From Mortierella alpina (Eukaryota; Mortierellomycota; Mortierellomycetes; Mortierellales; Mortierellaceae), in contig JANATF010000012.1 in assembly GCA_029449245.1 (NCBI GenBank), positions 1,116,001 to 1,180,000 on the forward strand: a stretch of DNA of 64,000 bases. The letters are read 5' to 3'. Positions 1-13,300 of this stretch are shown here, piece by piece. The notes below the pieces were generated by a model that made no database searches, had not been told where the DNA came from, and saw only the letters and a program-made list of their open reading frames with translations. The position numbers and the translations under genes are program-made. Every line of letters begins with the position of its first letter. Position 1 is the stretch's first letter.

Positions 1-1685
1 GCAAGTCATTTTTGGTCGACCTCCTTGCACTTTGCCCCAATGCCTTCCCTCCACGACGCCTAGGTGTTGGATGGTGTGCGCACTGTTCACAAAACCTCGC
101 ATTCTTCATCCCATCATTCTGTGCCCACTTCGCCACAATCATCATTTCCTATCTCTGATGAGATTGTTGCCCCTACCTTGCACCACGAACCACGAGTCTC
201 TGCAGGAGGTAGATATGTAGGGGCCAATCTTGTTATCTATATTATTGCAACTGACAGATCCTGCCGATACTGGGGGTACGTGCATTATGATCTTCTCCAA
301 TGGTCTGTTTCTCCAGGGGTGGCATGATAGTAAGCAAGAAATAGTGAGTGAAGGCGCGAAGGCACGCTGGTTTTGTTGTGCAAATCATCATCACGAGAAA
401 GGCTAGCCACATGCACCAGCGGACGCGAGAGCATCGTGCTCCTACCACGCCTCAACGACAGCGAGAAGGGGCTGCTCAGGATGAGAGCGACGTTTCTGCA
501 GTTAACGTACTCATGGCGGAGTATCAAGGGCCTAGAGAGAGGAACTTCCTTCCTCTGCCACTGCCCGTACACAGACATAGCGAGGTGAGGCATAAGAGAG
601 CACGCGTATGCAAAAATCATGAGCTGCGATTACGAGGTCGATTTCAATTGGCAGATGAGAGGGTGGCAAATAACTCGCACTGTAGTCTCAACGATCCAGC
701 GATCCCGATGCCACGCGTGGGAGCCGGCATCTTGGCTGCCCTCAACGTGATCAATAAGCCTACAGGCACCCGCTCGCTGAGGGAATAAGTAGTTCACTAG
801 AGCATGGAGGTCAGCCAATGAAAGCATAGTGCATCCAAGGATGTGTTGTGTTCCACCCGCAACGTAAAAGAGAGAGAGAGAGAGCTTCAATGCTTCGGTG
901 AAGACAGAGTCGAGGCGCATGGGCCACACATGGATGCTGAATGTTCAGGTTCGCTCAAGAGCGGCGTTTGTCTCGGAGATGCAGCTGCATCACGGCGTAG
1001 CCCGTAGGCGATACAGTAGTCCATCGTCTATGAACAAGACGCGGTCAAGACTCGTGGCTGTGCATCTCACACAGTCCATTACTCGCTGTGCCTGATGTTG
1101 CAGTGCATCACAATAGGCTATCTCTGCTTGAACAGAGATGGGTTCAAGAATGCCCGTGTGATGCCCTGCCGAGTGTCTCTGTCCGAAGGAGCAGTAACCA
1201 AACGCCAGTAACCAAACGCCAGTTGTGCTCATCGCATGGAGCGAGAGGAGCGTGCGGGCTGAGGCTGAGGCTGTTTTCGTTTGCGTCGAACGAGGTGCGC
1301 AAGCCGAGCCGGAGTGCGGTTGTGCGCACAACGAGGCTCCCTCGATCGAAGCAGACCCCGTGTGGAGACAAATGCATTGGCTGCAGAGCAGTCAGCAGCA
1401 CAGGGGATACACACGGGCGTTGTCCTGTGTACGAGGCTGTTCTCTCCTTCTCCTTCTTCTTCTTCGTATCCCCGATTGCCTTTCCTCCTGCCTCCTGCCT
1501 CCACCACCCCCGCCCTCATCCTCCGCCCTCGTCGCGCTCACGCTCGCTCTCAACCGACCCACTCCCCACTCTTCCTGTCGCCCCTGTCCTTCCTCGGCCA
1601 GCATCAACAGCATCCGCATCTGCATTAGCTTCTCATTCCTCCCCTTTTGTACCCCTCTGAAAGCGTCCTCCTCTGCATCTCAGCA
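1..1685. other. Non-coding upstream region of the acyl-CoA synthetase gene
   Basis: No reading frame here resembles a known family. The visible structure is a GA dinucleotide run near 868-886, a directly repeated AGTAACCAAACGCC around 1192-1220, and a strongly pyrimidine-rich stretch from about 1440 to 1680 that runs into the start codon at 1686. Such CT-rich leaders precede most genes in this window, so this is probably promoter and 5' leader. The far left end could hold the 3' flank of a neighbouring gene. Confidence 0.5.
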
Positions 1686-4534
1686 ATGTCCCTCGACAAG
1701 AACTCGCAGTCCGTTGAGCTCCCTGGAACCCGGAGACCCGGCCAGACAGGTAACAGAGGCCAGCAGTACTTCGCTTTTGTTGTATTAAGGTTCCAGCCCC
1801 AGTCCTGCGACACGGGGGGGCGAGACCTTGCTCTTGCGGCTGTGGATTCACACCCCGCAACGCAGGCCCCTGGTGCCTTGACCCGTGTGTGACAGACACC
1901 CTTCCAACTGCTCGGCTCTCTCTCGGCTGACCCAAAAGCATCCCCCTCACATCCACATAGGCATCTATCGCCGCCGAGGTTTTGAGAATGCATTGATCGC
2001 CGTCCCGCCCAGCAGACCGCACATCGAGACCATCTACGATGCCTTCCAGCACGGACTGAAGCTTCGACCAAATGGACCCGCCTTGGGCAGCCGAATTTAT
2101 GACCCGACGACGGACACCTTTGGAGCCTATGTCTGGCAGACATACGCCCAGGTCAACGACCGCATCACTCGCTTCGGTAGTGGACTGGTCAAGATCCATC
2201 AGGATGTCCATGGCCTTGCCACCGTCGGCCAGAAATGGTCTCTCGGAATCTGGGCCATCAATCGGCCCGAGTGGACCATCGCCTCAGAGGCTTGCTCGGC
2301 TTACAACCTGGTCTCCGTGGGTCTTTACGACACTCTGGGGCCCGAGGCTGTCACTTATGGCATCAACCACTCCGAGTGCTCTATGGTCGTAACAAGTGGT
2401 AAGGACAAAAGGAGGACATTGAGGACAAGCAGGCGCGGGTGGGAAAAACAAGATAATTTTGGTCCTCATGACAAAGAATTGAAGATTCAGTTTATTCATT
2501 TTTCCGCTTGCATGTTATATTTTCCTAGTGGACCATATCGCGACGTTGCTAAACGAATCTTCCAAGATGCCTGGACTCAAAGTTATCATCAGCATGGATG
2601 GCCTCGACACTGGCAGAATAGGCCCAGGACTGGCGGCCACAGGCCCCATCCTCAGGACCTACGCTCAGGACAAGGGGGTCCTGCTCTATGACTGGTTAGA
2701 GGTCGAAGCCATCGGTATTCAGCATGGACGAAAGCACACACCACCAACATCCTCCGACGTGTATACGATCTGCTACACCAGTGGAACAACAGGCTTGCCG
2801 GTAAAATGTGTTTTTTGTTATTCTCTCTCTCTCACACACACAATGTTCGATGCTCAGTTACTCTTGTCAGATGCATGACGCTTATCAAGACCTCCGCGAC
2901 CAATTCTTTTTTTTCTTTTTCTGTGCCCATAGAAAGGTGCCATTTTAACCCATGGAAACTTGATTGCGCTTCTGGCCTCCAGTGACGTGGCCACACCAGT
3001 GCTGGCGGACGATTGCCTCATTAGCTTCCTGCCTCTGCCTCACGTCTTTGGTCGGGTCATGGAGATCTTTGCGATGGCCGCAGGAGGAAGGATCGGATAC
3101 AGCACAGGTGATCCTTTACGTCTCTTGGAGGACATCTCGCACCTAAAGCCCTCCATCTTTCCCGCTGTACCCAGACTATTGAACCGCGTGTATGCCAAAG
3201 TGTATGCGGCCACCGTGGGGGCACCTGGATTGACAGGAGCACTAGCACGACGCGGATTAGCCACCAAACTTGCTAATTTGAGAGAAGGCAATGGCTTCCA
3301 CCACCCATTGTGGGACCGAATCCTTTTCTCAAAGGTCAAGCAGGCACTCGGCGGCAATGTGAGACTGATGTTGACTGGTAAAGTGTGACCTTTTAGAAGG
3401 CGATCACCTTCTGTCGGTTGGAGAAAAAAAAGAGAAAAACTCCTCTGTTTGTTAACATCGATCGCTGTTCATTTTGTTACCGACTTAGCCTCAGCTCCCA
3501 TCTCGGCCGAGGTCTTGGAGTTTGTCCGTGTCGCATTCTGTTGCGAGGTCGTGGAAGCATATGGACAGACAGAGGGTGGTGGAGCGGCCACTAATACCGT
3601 GGTTGGTGAGACCGAGGCTGGACACGTCGGTCCCCCTCAAGCTTGTTGTGAGATCAAACTAGTGGATGTACCCGAGCTGAACTACTTTGCGACCGACAAG
3701 CCATTCCCTCGTGGCGAGATTTGTGTCCGTGGGCCAGGTGTCATCCCCGGTTATCTCAAAGATGAGGCAAAAACCAAAGAGACCATTGACGAAGAGGGCT
3801 GGTTGCACTCGGGCGATATCGCGATCATGAGTGGCAAAGGCACCATTACCATCGTTGACAGGAAGAAGAACGTGTTCAAGGTAAAGAACCAGTTTGCGCT
3901 CTTGACAGATTTGATAGCGCGCGACTCTTATGCGTTACAGAACACTGAAACCCACACTTTTGTTCTTGTTCCTGAACCCTAAGCTGAGCCAAGGAGAATA
4001 CATCGCGGCAGAGAACATCGAAGGACGCTTCCTGTCCAAGGTTCCATTCATCCAACAGATTCTGGTGCACGGCGACTCGACCGAGAGCTGTTTGGTGGCC
4101 ATCTTGATCCCAGAGCCCGAGGCTTTCATCCCCTTTGTGAACAAGGTGCTCGAGAACGTCAATCTTCAGCCTGGAGATCTGGTGGCCTATAGAAAGATTG
4201 TTAGCAACCCAAAGCTGCGCCAGGCCGTCCTCAAGGAGCTGATCAAGGCTGGCAAGGATGCTGGATTGAAGGGGTAAACGTTTTTTTTACTACCGTCACT
4301 GAGACTATGGTGATTACAGATCGGAGAAACAACTAACACCAAAACCCTTTTGTTCTCCTGCGCTATAGCTTTGAGATTCCAAAGGCGATCCTTCTAGAGT
4401 CTGAGGCATTCACGGTCGAGAACGACAAGATGACTCCGACCTTCAAGATCAAGAGACACCCTGTCGTCCAGGCCTACCGCGAGCAATTGACAGCGCTCTA
4501 CAATGAAATCCACCAAAAGGAATCCAAGCTATAA
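1686..4534 (+). CDS. Long-chain acyl-CoA synthetase with peroxisomal SKL tail
   Basis: Activates long-chain fatty acids to acyl-CoA through an acyl-AMP intermediate. Exons 1686-1749, 1961-2398, 2529-2800, 2933-3377, 3489-3880, 3984-4273 and 4369-4534 give 688 residues, normal for the family. The start follows a pyrimidine-rich leader and opens with the family-typical PGTRRPGQTG segment. The AMP-binding loop YTSGTTGLPKG lies near residue 250 and is split by intron 3. EAYGQTE lies near 433, the adenylate-binding GWLHSGDIA near 510, and the hinge DRKKNVFKL near 533. The protein ends in SKL, the canonical type 1 peroxisomal signal, so a role in peroxisomal beta-oxidation (Faa2 or plant LACS6/7 type) is inferred. 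No signal peptide or membrane helix is seen. The gene is convergent with WDR59, with 159 bp between the stops. Confidence 0.92.
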
Positions 4535-4693
4535 CAAAAACGTGTCACCTTTAGAGGGCGCAGAATCACTCGTAGATAATGAAAAAAGAAACCGCAATCA
4601 ACTCTGTTGACCTCTGCTGTGATAAATATGTTTCTTTCTTGTTTGATTTTTCTTTTTACTCAACAAAGACTCTAAGGACTCTCTCTCTCTTGA

Positions 4694-5598
4694 TCACAGC
4701 GATTCCTGTGGGAGCAGCTGTTTGTTAATGGGCTGGATGACCATCCCTCCAGCCCATCCACCAAAATTGACCAAACATTCACATCCACAGCCCGTCGGAC
4801 ACACCGTGTTCTGCTCCTGCACAAACCACTCGTACAAATGCTCCGTATGGCCACCATGAGCACACTTCAGACAGATACTGGTCCGCCCGCGAACCGAAAT
4901 GTGACAAATCGTGCATCGGATCCCCAACCGCGTTCGCTTACAGAAATCACACTTGTATCCAGGGTAGAGCCGGTTCTCGCACTCGAAACACTTGTTGAAG
5001 ATCTGCGGCCCTCGTTTCTCAATCCCCAGCAACCGCTCCAACGGGGATTGGTCCTCTTTGATCCGGTAGTTCGCATGGTGCTTGAACGTCAAAAACTTCA
5101 ACAGCTCCGTCCGTGCCTCAAACAGTCCCCAACTGTACATCATTTCCGCATACAGCAGTCGCCACGTGTTGTGCTGAGCCTCCTTGGCAGGGTCCAACAA
5201 GGCTATGTTCATCGGGCTAAGAGCAAAGAAGAAGAACGACATTGACGATATACAATGATGAGTTATGGGTTCAGCGTTTCAGACCACATATCGTAGCTGC
5301 CCCTTCGTGATCGCGTGCCTCAGATCCCCCTCCCATTTGTTTTACCTTTCGTCCGCATCAAAAAGTCCAGTGTTCATTTTGATCATTTTGAATCCATCCG
5401 CCCGAACCGTATTCCGCTCATTCTTATCGTGCACAGCTGCCGGCGACGAACTCGATTCCCGTCGGTGATGCGGACTCAACCTCGTAAGCAACGTCGGGCT
5501 AGTTCCTTGCATCGAGTTGTAAGAATCGCGCTTATTGTGGGTATAAGACTGCTGAGCCACCCCGCCTTCCTGTGTCGAACTTCCTTGTTGTTGCTGCG

Positions 5599-5629
<31 letters not shown>

Positions 5630-8600
5630 TTGTTGAGTCATATTATAGGCGCTGTTGGCCGGAAAGCCATTATGATTCGAGGAGGCATAGATCGGTGGTG
5701 GATTCATGTCCGTGTACATCTCCCGGAGCGAGGACGGCGTTGTGAGGGGCGATGTCACAGCTCCTGGGTTGAATCGGTTAGGCGTCCTTCTCAAGGACGA
5801 AGAGTATGAGGTACCAAACGCCACTGTCGTGGGCGACACTCGATTGAGATAGGGCGATATCCTCGTCGCTGCAGCAGCCGCTGGCGTCCGTGGTCGAGTG
5901 ACGATGCCCTGGCCCATCGATAGAGGTGTCGTGTTGATAGGCTTGCCGCTGAGTGATCGGCCATTGCCAGCTGCTTGTTGGCTGTTGAAATAATCTGGCG
6001 CATCGCTGAGCGGCGACTCTTGGTATGAACGATAATGTGCTTGCGGCTATAAAGAAAAAACCAACACCGATAGCTACTTTAGTACCAAGACTGGCAGCGG
6101 CTATTTCCCTGTCAACGATCAATTGATACAGATTCATACCGGAGTCATGCCAGTGACCGCAATCGTGTTCCTGAACGGGTCTTTAAATACGCACGAAAGG
6201 AGTGCCAGCATCTGAATATCTCCATGACGTTCCAAATAAGAAAACCTAGAAAGAAGAAAGTGAATATCGCACACGTACCAAAGTGCGTCAGCCTTATGAT
6301 CCAACTCCAACCACCTTTCAGTTTTTAACCCTAACACTTAGGCAGAAAACTTACAGCACGTCCACAAGTTTCCGGCCCAGTGGGTGGGTACCCCACTTGA
6401 CCTTCTGGTAGAACGTATCCTCCAGACCAGGAATAAAAGCCATACCGCTATCGCGTCGCTGTTTGGCATTGTTGGAGCGGTTCACAAGGTCGAGTAGCTT
6501 ATCTGGATGTGTCTGCGAGCTCATCTTTGCAAGTTCTGTCTTGTTCATCTCAAACGTGACTGGATCCATGGGCACCGAGAGAGTGAGGATAAGCGCCGCC
6601 AGTTTCCAGATCTTGAATAGATCCATCCGTCCCAAGTGCCGTGCCTGCAGCGCGTTTTGTTCACAGATCTCGGATACATTCTCGCCATTTAATCTATCCG
6701 TTTGTTTTTCGTTGTTAAGGCATCTGTTTTGAGTTGATAGCGTTTAAATATTCATCAATTGCGACACAAACTTACGTGTATACTGCTGCCAGTTGCGGCG
6801 AAACCGGTAGCAAGTGCGTGATATCCTTGAGATAAAGCGTGCTCCGAGTCTGGGGTTGAGGCTTGAAGTATACTGGCTGATCCTTGGGTTTCCTGGTGAC
6901 ACGCACCAGCTCCTGTTTGGGCTTGGTCTTTGAAAAGAGGTTGGGCATAGGCCACAGGTCGTCCTGGTCATCCGCATCAGCGACAAAGCTAGAGACTGTT
7001 CCTGCCAGTCCCTCTGCTCCGCTGGGTAGGCGTGAGAACGCCTTGTATTCGCCCATCGAGGCAAATGTCCGAGGGTGGGTATAGGTATATGGCGACTTGA
7101 TGAGTGTGGTGTTGCCGCCTGCTAAGGGTATGCTCGAAGGCGATGCATGTGGCGTTCGTAGTTTGGAAAAGAATGTAACAAGTTTGCCTAGAAGCGGTTT
7201 TTTTCCGGGAGTAAAAGTGGTCATTAGTGAAGGCTCTGGTACAAACTCGGCATGTAATACAACAGGATTCTCGTTAGTTACCGTTCGTGGCAAAGACAGC
7301 GCCGCAGAGGCAGGGGAACGGAACTTGCTGATCCTTCTTGTCCACTGGACCGCCATCTCGTCCTCGCGACTTCCGTAACGGGTTCACTATAGTATCATCT
7401 TCATCAGAGTCGTCAAGTCTTTTGTCCAGGACTTCATCCCGCTTATCTTCTCCCAACAGGCACCGGATGATTGCCTCAAGACATGGCAGTCCCTTGGAAG
7501 CGTGGTTGGCAGCAATTTGATCCAACTGAGCGGCAATTTGTGTCCGAGTGATCATAGAGAGCATTCCTGACTTTTGGATATCAAACGTTGGTGGTGTCTG
7601 TTTTGGATAGAATTGCGGAAAGGAAATATTGACACGGAGGAAGGACACGCCCTCGTTGGGCCGCAGACTGTTGAGGCTGATCGTGCAGGTCCTGCCTGCA
7701 ACATTAACCTTCTCGAATTTGACATTCTGGAACTTTTGTCCAACCGCGGCAATCTCAGTAGCAACTGTCTGTGGTGAGGTGCGGTCGGGTACACCAAGCT
7801 CACCACTGGGCTTTACCATGCGGACACCCTGCATCCAAACCAAAGGCGAAGGCGCCTTACGCTCCCTGTAAAAGCCACCGTGGTTACCCAGAGGTCCTGC
7901 AGCACGCGCCGACATGGAGGTCCGGAAAGGTGTCATGGTTGATAGCCTGTTGCCTGCAAGAACTCGCATCGTCGAAACTGTCTTTGAGGGCGTTGCTGCT
8001 ATATGCTGGGGAGCGGGATCCCTGAATGAGTGATGCTCGTGTGTTGCTGGGTATGGAGTCGTCTCAATGGGAGGCGTTGCTTTGTGATCCATGGCCTCCA
8101 GCATCTTTTCGCTGATCGGCCATAGCCGAAGGTGCTGATCCTTAGACCATGTAACCAGCTGGAAAAGTCTTTGGTCCGGATCATCACCAACATCGCGCAC
8201 ACGCCAGACAAACTCCTTGACTGTGTCCGTGTGTCCTTCGAATTTACAGACGGGTTCCGAAGATCTGTCCCGGTTCCATAACGATAGTGCCGTCTCTGTT
8301 CGCTGAGGCATCGTCAGAATCCCGTGGCCAAAGGGAGTATGACGCGCGCGCCAGACTGGCGACTTTGTCATAATCTCGTTATTAGGTTTGCTGGGATCGT
8401 CGATGTCCCAGAACTTGACCATCTTGTCCAAACTGCAAGTGACGATGTGGTTCCTGTGTTTGCGACTCCAATCAATCCCATTAATCTTTTGCGTATGCGC
8501 AGGTATGCTGATGAAAGGCGAAGATCCCTTGCGTGTGTCCCAGATTTCGACCTTGGTGTCATGCGCAGAGGCAAGCATGAACTCATCCTTTCGGTTAAAC

Positions 8601-9907
8601 TTGACAACAGTGGCGGCGGCTAAGGAGTCCAAATCAAAGTTGCAGGTTACCATTGCTTAGTAGCCCTCTCGTCCCAATGTTCAATAAATCTCCATATCTC
8701 CGCATCTCTGTATCTCCATATTGCTATATTTCTCTGAACTAACCTGTCCAGGCGCAAAAAGAGTTGACAGGCTTTTTGGGCGTCCTGAGATCCCAAACAT
8801 GCACGAAGGTGTCGACTGAACATGTTGCCAACAGATCTGGATGAAACGGCGACCAATTGATGTCGCTAATGGCTCGGTTGTGCGCGTGAAGAATGAGTTC
8901 GACAGCGCGGGGTGCATTATGACCAAGATTCCAGATAAGCGCCTTTTGGTTTGACTGTAGTGTAGCGCAGGTTGAAAAATCAGAAAACCGTGTAGAAAAG
9001 CGGTGAGCGGCTTTGTTTTTCGCTTTTTGGTTGGTCCGATCCGCTATCGCTCCATACTGCGAGAGTTGAACAGAGTCCTATGCTGTCATTCCATGATATC
9101 AGTAGAAAGAAAAACTGGCAAACTTACTGTAGAAGCGATCCAGTTCTCGCGACTGGAGTGAGGGTTCCACTGAACATCAGCTACTTCCCATTTTGTCAAA
9201 TGGTGCAACACTCGTGGGGGTTCGTACGGATTCTCTAGGTCGATGATGAAGAGTCCCTTCCGCCTTTAGGGTCCCCAAAAGAAGGTCGAGTCAGCAGTAC
9301 CCTTTGCGCAAGTGTAGGTATCAACACACAATTCAGGAATTGTATGTCGCGGTACCCGCCTCTGCACTTTTTTTCTTTCTTCAAACAGTATTGGACTCTT
9401 GACTTACGCAGCCAGGACAACATCGCGACTACTTGGTGAGATGCTCATACTTCCAACAGGCTGCTCAACATGAATCGAGAGCTGCTGCGTCATGGTGTCA
9501 ACAAATGAAGATCCCACGGCACTGTTGAAGGGCGGATTCCTCTGCTGCAAGACGGAGCTTAACCCTCTGTCATGGATCGTGAATTGAAGTCCCAGCGAGG
9601 TAGACAGGCGCGGTAATGGCTTAGCTGGATGGCGCATGTCCTTGTCTAGGTTCGTGTCTATAGGTGTCCTGCTACTACCACTGCTGGTCTTGCTACTATG
9701 CGGGGCAGCTTCCGCGCTGCTCTCTTGTTCACTGTTGCTGCTGTTGCTGCTCCTACTATTCTGTTTCTGTCGCCTCTGCAATGAGTCTTGCGGCTCGATG
9801 CTTTGTTCCATGTCGTCGTCTTGCTCCTCATCGTTGTCCCGACCGTTGCCGTTAATGGCATGGCTTCTGCTCCCCCGGTCCTTGTTTCTATTCTTATTCC
9901 TGTTCAT
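4694..9907 (-). CDS. WDR59: GATOR2/SEACAT subunit WDR59 (yeast Mtc5/Sea3)
   Basis: Subunit of the vacuolar GATOR2 complex, which counters GATOR1 and so promotes TORC1 activity when amino acids are present. Exons, high to low: 9907-9408, 9263-9128, 8954-8744, 8655-7282, 7235-6776, 6693-6355, 6245-6140, 6046-5346 and 5216-4694 (1449 residues). After a low-complexity head come GSMSISPSSRDVVLAARKG and a WD40 propeller (about 155-430, with LATCSVDTFVHVWD and FWDIDDPSKP). Next are an RWD domain (about 580-690), the HPLGRKL helical segment, a poly-Gln tract, and a C-terminal RING-like zinc domain (about 1350-1440) with paired cysteines ending CPTGCGC. The order matches animal WDR59. The junction of exons 4 and 5 is the weak point: either a 46-nt intron or a frameshift (see findings). 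It is last in a run of five minus-strand genes. Confidence 0.9.
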
Positions 9908-10388
9908 CGCATTGGGGGATGTGGAGCGAAACGTCGTTATTGAGCGAAGTCTGCCATTTGTACATCCCAGTCAGGTGACACGACAAAACAAGAACCCACA
10001 AAACAAATGGGACAAGGCAGACTTTATGAACGCGATAACAAATCTATAGGGGTGGGGGTGGGGGTGGGTGGGTTGCTGGTCGTTATTGTGCTCCTCCGTC
10101 TTTTCATTCCCGTAAAGCTCGCGCTGTAGCTTCTCAATCTTTTTTTGTTTGTTTGTTTGTTATTTCATCATGCCAGACGCGTATTATGCACAGCAGTGCG
10201 TTCTGCGTCTCTCTCTCTCTTTGCTTCCACTTTCGCCTCGTTCTCGTCTTTCCTTCTCGCCTTCCGCAATATCACGCCAATAAAAACAGCCGGTGGTGGT
10301 TAGGGGGGGGGGTATTCTGGCCAGCCCAGTGAAGGGACAGAGGGCCAGCCAGTTCTTTGCAAGTCGATCTTCGTCATGCTCCTGTCCA
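9908..10388. other. Intergenic region between WDR59 start and B56 stop
   Basis: Holds the WDR59 promoter and the 3' flank of the B56 gene. Visible features are a G-quadruplex-type tract (10049-10072), TTTG repeats near 10144-10160, a CT-rich stretch near 10207-10220, and a 10-G run at 10303-10312. No coding potential is recognised. Confidence 0.5.
10049..10072 (+). repeat. Potential G-quadruplex, five G runs with 1-nt loops
   Basis: Five runs of three to five G are separated by single T residues. It lies about 142-165 bp upstream of the WDR59 start codon, on the strand opposite to that gene's coding strand. Short loops of this kind favour very stable quadruplexes. A regulatory role is only inferred. 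Confidence 0.6.
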
Positions 10389-13300
10389 TTATTCGTTCTC
10401 ATTGCTGGACGAGGACCGCTGCATATCCAGAACCTCTTCCAAACTGCGATGGCGCGACAGTTCATCCAGAACGGTCTCATCCACTGGTATAATTGACTTT
10501 CGGCGGAACTGATGGAAAACCGGGCCGCTGTTCTCAAACGTCTGTAGATCGCCGCTGTAGATATCCTGATCTGCTCCTCCCACATTCTCGCCGAGGTTCT
10601 CCTCGGGTTCATCAACGATTTCGCCTTGCTCAAACGATTCTATAATGACAGGAAGACGGTTTGAACAGTCAGCCAAATAGTTCAGTAACACCATTGTCCA
10701 AAACCTATCACGGTCAAGGTGGCATCACTCTACCAATAGGGTCATGGACGGGTTCCGTGTGAGGAGGCAAAGGGATCGACACTGCACCGTGAGCAGACAG
10801 ATTAGCGTAGTTCTCTGCCGCCTGGTTCTCCAGTCTCTGCCAAATCTCCTCTCTATCCTGAATCCGTTTGCGGTCGCTAATAGATCAGGAGAGCAGTGAT
10901 GTTAGCTGCATTTTCAAGTCCAGATTATACACCTTTACTCCACGTCTGCATTTCACATACTTTTGTCGTGCCTGACGATAATGGTTTGTGCATTCATCAA
11001 ACAGCTTGGGTGTTGCGTCCATGAAAAGTTTGAGGGCGTTGAATACAAGTCCATGAATGGTCCTACGTGGTAAAAGTCAACATGCAAACCACTGTTAGCT
11101 CACAGCTCCGGGCTTGTGCCATTCAGTCGTTTGAGGCAGAGGCCAGATTTTTTTTTGTAGTCGTTACCTGTTCCAATGAGTTTTTGAGTTCTTATAAAGA
11201 GATTGGAACACGATCGGCAGGATCTCGTTTGCGTTGTCGTGAATCAAGTTGACAATATACTCGTTGTTCCAATAGTACAATGCCCTCTCCGCCACCTAGC
11301 AAAAAGGACGCGAGTAAAGCAGGGATGAGTTTTGATGCAAAAGACGCCTAACCATGCAGCTTCATCCAGTGTGTAAAAGAAAACAGCTGCCTCACCTGAA
11401 AGTGCGAGCTTGAGACGCACCGCGCGATCTGTGTGAAAAGGGGTCCTTCGATCTTGACAAATTCCGAGGGTTCAATCACGTCCAAAATCTCTTCAATCTC
11501 GTTAAGGAACATAACCTCCTTTGGACTGTTGACCTTTGGCCAGAATCGCAAGAGACCATGCACAACCTATAGAGCAATTGGACCAAAGGCGTCAGTAAAA
11601 CAAGATTAAATGCCATTCCTGTCTTGTGATACAATGTCGGTTGGCAAAATAGATTGCAAAAAAAAAAAAAGTATAGAGCTGTACCTCCTCAGTCAGGGCA
11701 GGGTCCTTCTCCAAGAACTGGACAACACAGTACGCCAACTGCGGGTGGTAGAGAGTCAGCGACCTTGCTTTGTGCAGGGGCAAAAGGACCTTGGTAAGGA
11801 ATGTCTTGTGCTCCTCCTTTAAAGGCAAAGCGAAACCGTTGATGATACTAGATCAAACATTCAAGTTTAAAGTTTAGACATCCAGATACAACTCTCGGTG
11901 CAAGGTCTCTCAAAACATGGAAGGGTCCATACCTTCCCAAAATCTCCAGAAGCTCAGCAATTCCATTGTGTCTCTCCTTCTCATAAATGAATTGGAAGAA
12001 GACATTGTTGATTGAGCGCCTGATAAACGCTCTGAGGTTGAGGAACTTGCCGTAAATACGATGAAGAGTCGTCTTCAAGAAGTCGCGCTCACGGGGATCC
12101 TCACTGTCAAAAAGTTCCAGCAGCTATATCCCGATAATGTGAGAGACGAGAGTACCTTCTGCATGAGTTTGTTGTATATAAATACGAAGGAAGATCAAGC
12201 ATTGTGCAACAACGAAGATTCAGTGTTGGCGCAGTCCAATGAGCCCTGGTCTGGTCTGGTGTGGTCTCTGGATTTCGGTTTTACCTGAAGGATAAAGTGG
12301 TGGTCGATGAACTTTTTAGCCATGTTCGTGTTGAAGTCGGGGGATTCAATGAAGCGCAGAAAGAACTCGTAGACAATCTGCAAATGAGGCCATGCCAGTT
12401 CCAGCACTGGCTCGTCCTCCTCCGGGTCATACGCCTCTCCTGTTGGGTTGACCTGTGGCGGGATCGTTCTAAAAAGATTTGTCGCAAACTAATGTAAAAG
12501 TGTCCAAAGAAACTCCGCAGTTAGAGGAGGGCATCGGATTCAGTCGTTGGGCAGGCTCAACATCCACTCTGAGGTATAGTTGTACGACGCCTCATTTCCA
12601 GGTCGATTCTCGTTCTTCTTTCTCCACTGATGGATCATACCATGTTGACGACCTCTGGATATACTGGCTCTGTGATGACACCTCTGTTGTTGGTGATATA
12701 ATCCAAGATCTCGGTGAGGGCCTGGCGTTTGATCTCCTTGCCTATCAACTCCGAAGATGCGTCATTGAAGTCGAACACGACCGCGCACTGTCCGAGCTTC
12801 TTCAAAAACAACTCCTGTCGATCAATGTGTGCCACCTCTACACAGTTTCAATACACAAGCGCGAATAATAGCCGTGAAAAGTCAAGGAGGGAAGGAAGGC
12901 AGGGAAAGAGAGTAACCATCATGTTAATGTCAGGTACGAGATGGAAAAAAAAGCAAATATCGACAAAGTAGCAGGTCATGGCGATTGCAACAGAAAAGTA
13001 GAAGAGTCGACTTGCCATCCAATGCCTGAAGCCTTTCCAGTGTAACGCGCTCCGTGACATGGAACCGTGAAGATCGTTGTCTCCGAGGAGTCTTGCTGAT
13101 AGGGATGGCGTCTTTTGGCGCATTCTTCATCCTATTGATCGGCCCACTCTTGGGCATCTCCTTCTCTCCCGTCAACTTGCCAGGCGGTGAGGCAGGATTG
13201 GAAGACAGTGGATGGCCAGCAAACTGAGTCGATGCCCCGGGCTGGCTGTGTTCAGACTAGTGCGACCGACAGGGAAAAAAGAGGTGCACAACACGACCAA

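Noticed and set aside
1088-1660. Ser/Pro-rich 190-residue plus-strand frame upstream of the acyl-CoA synthetase
   Set aside because: Crosses the CT-rich leader; Ser/Pro/Leu content reflects the pyrimidine tract, with overlapping frames open in parallel.
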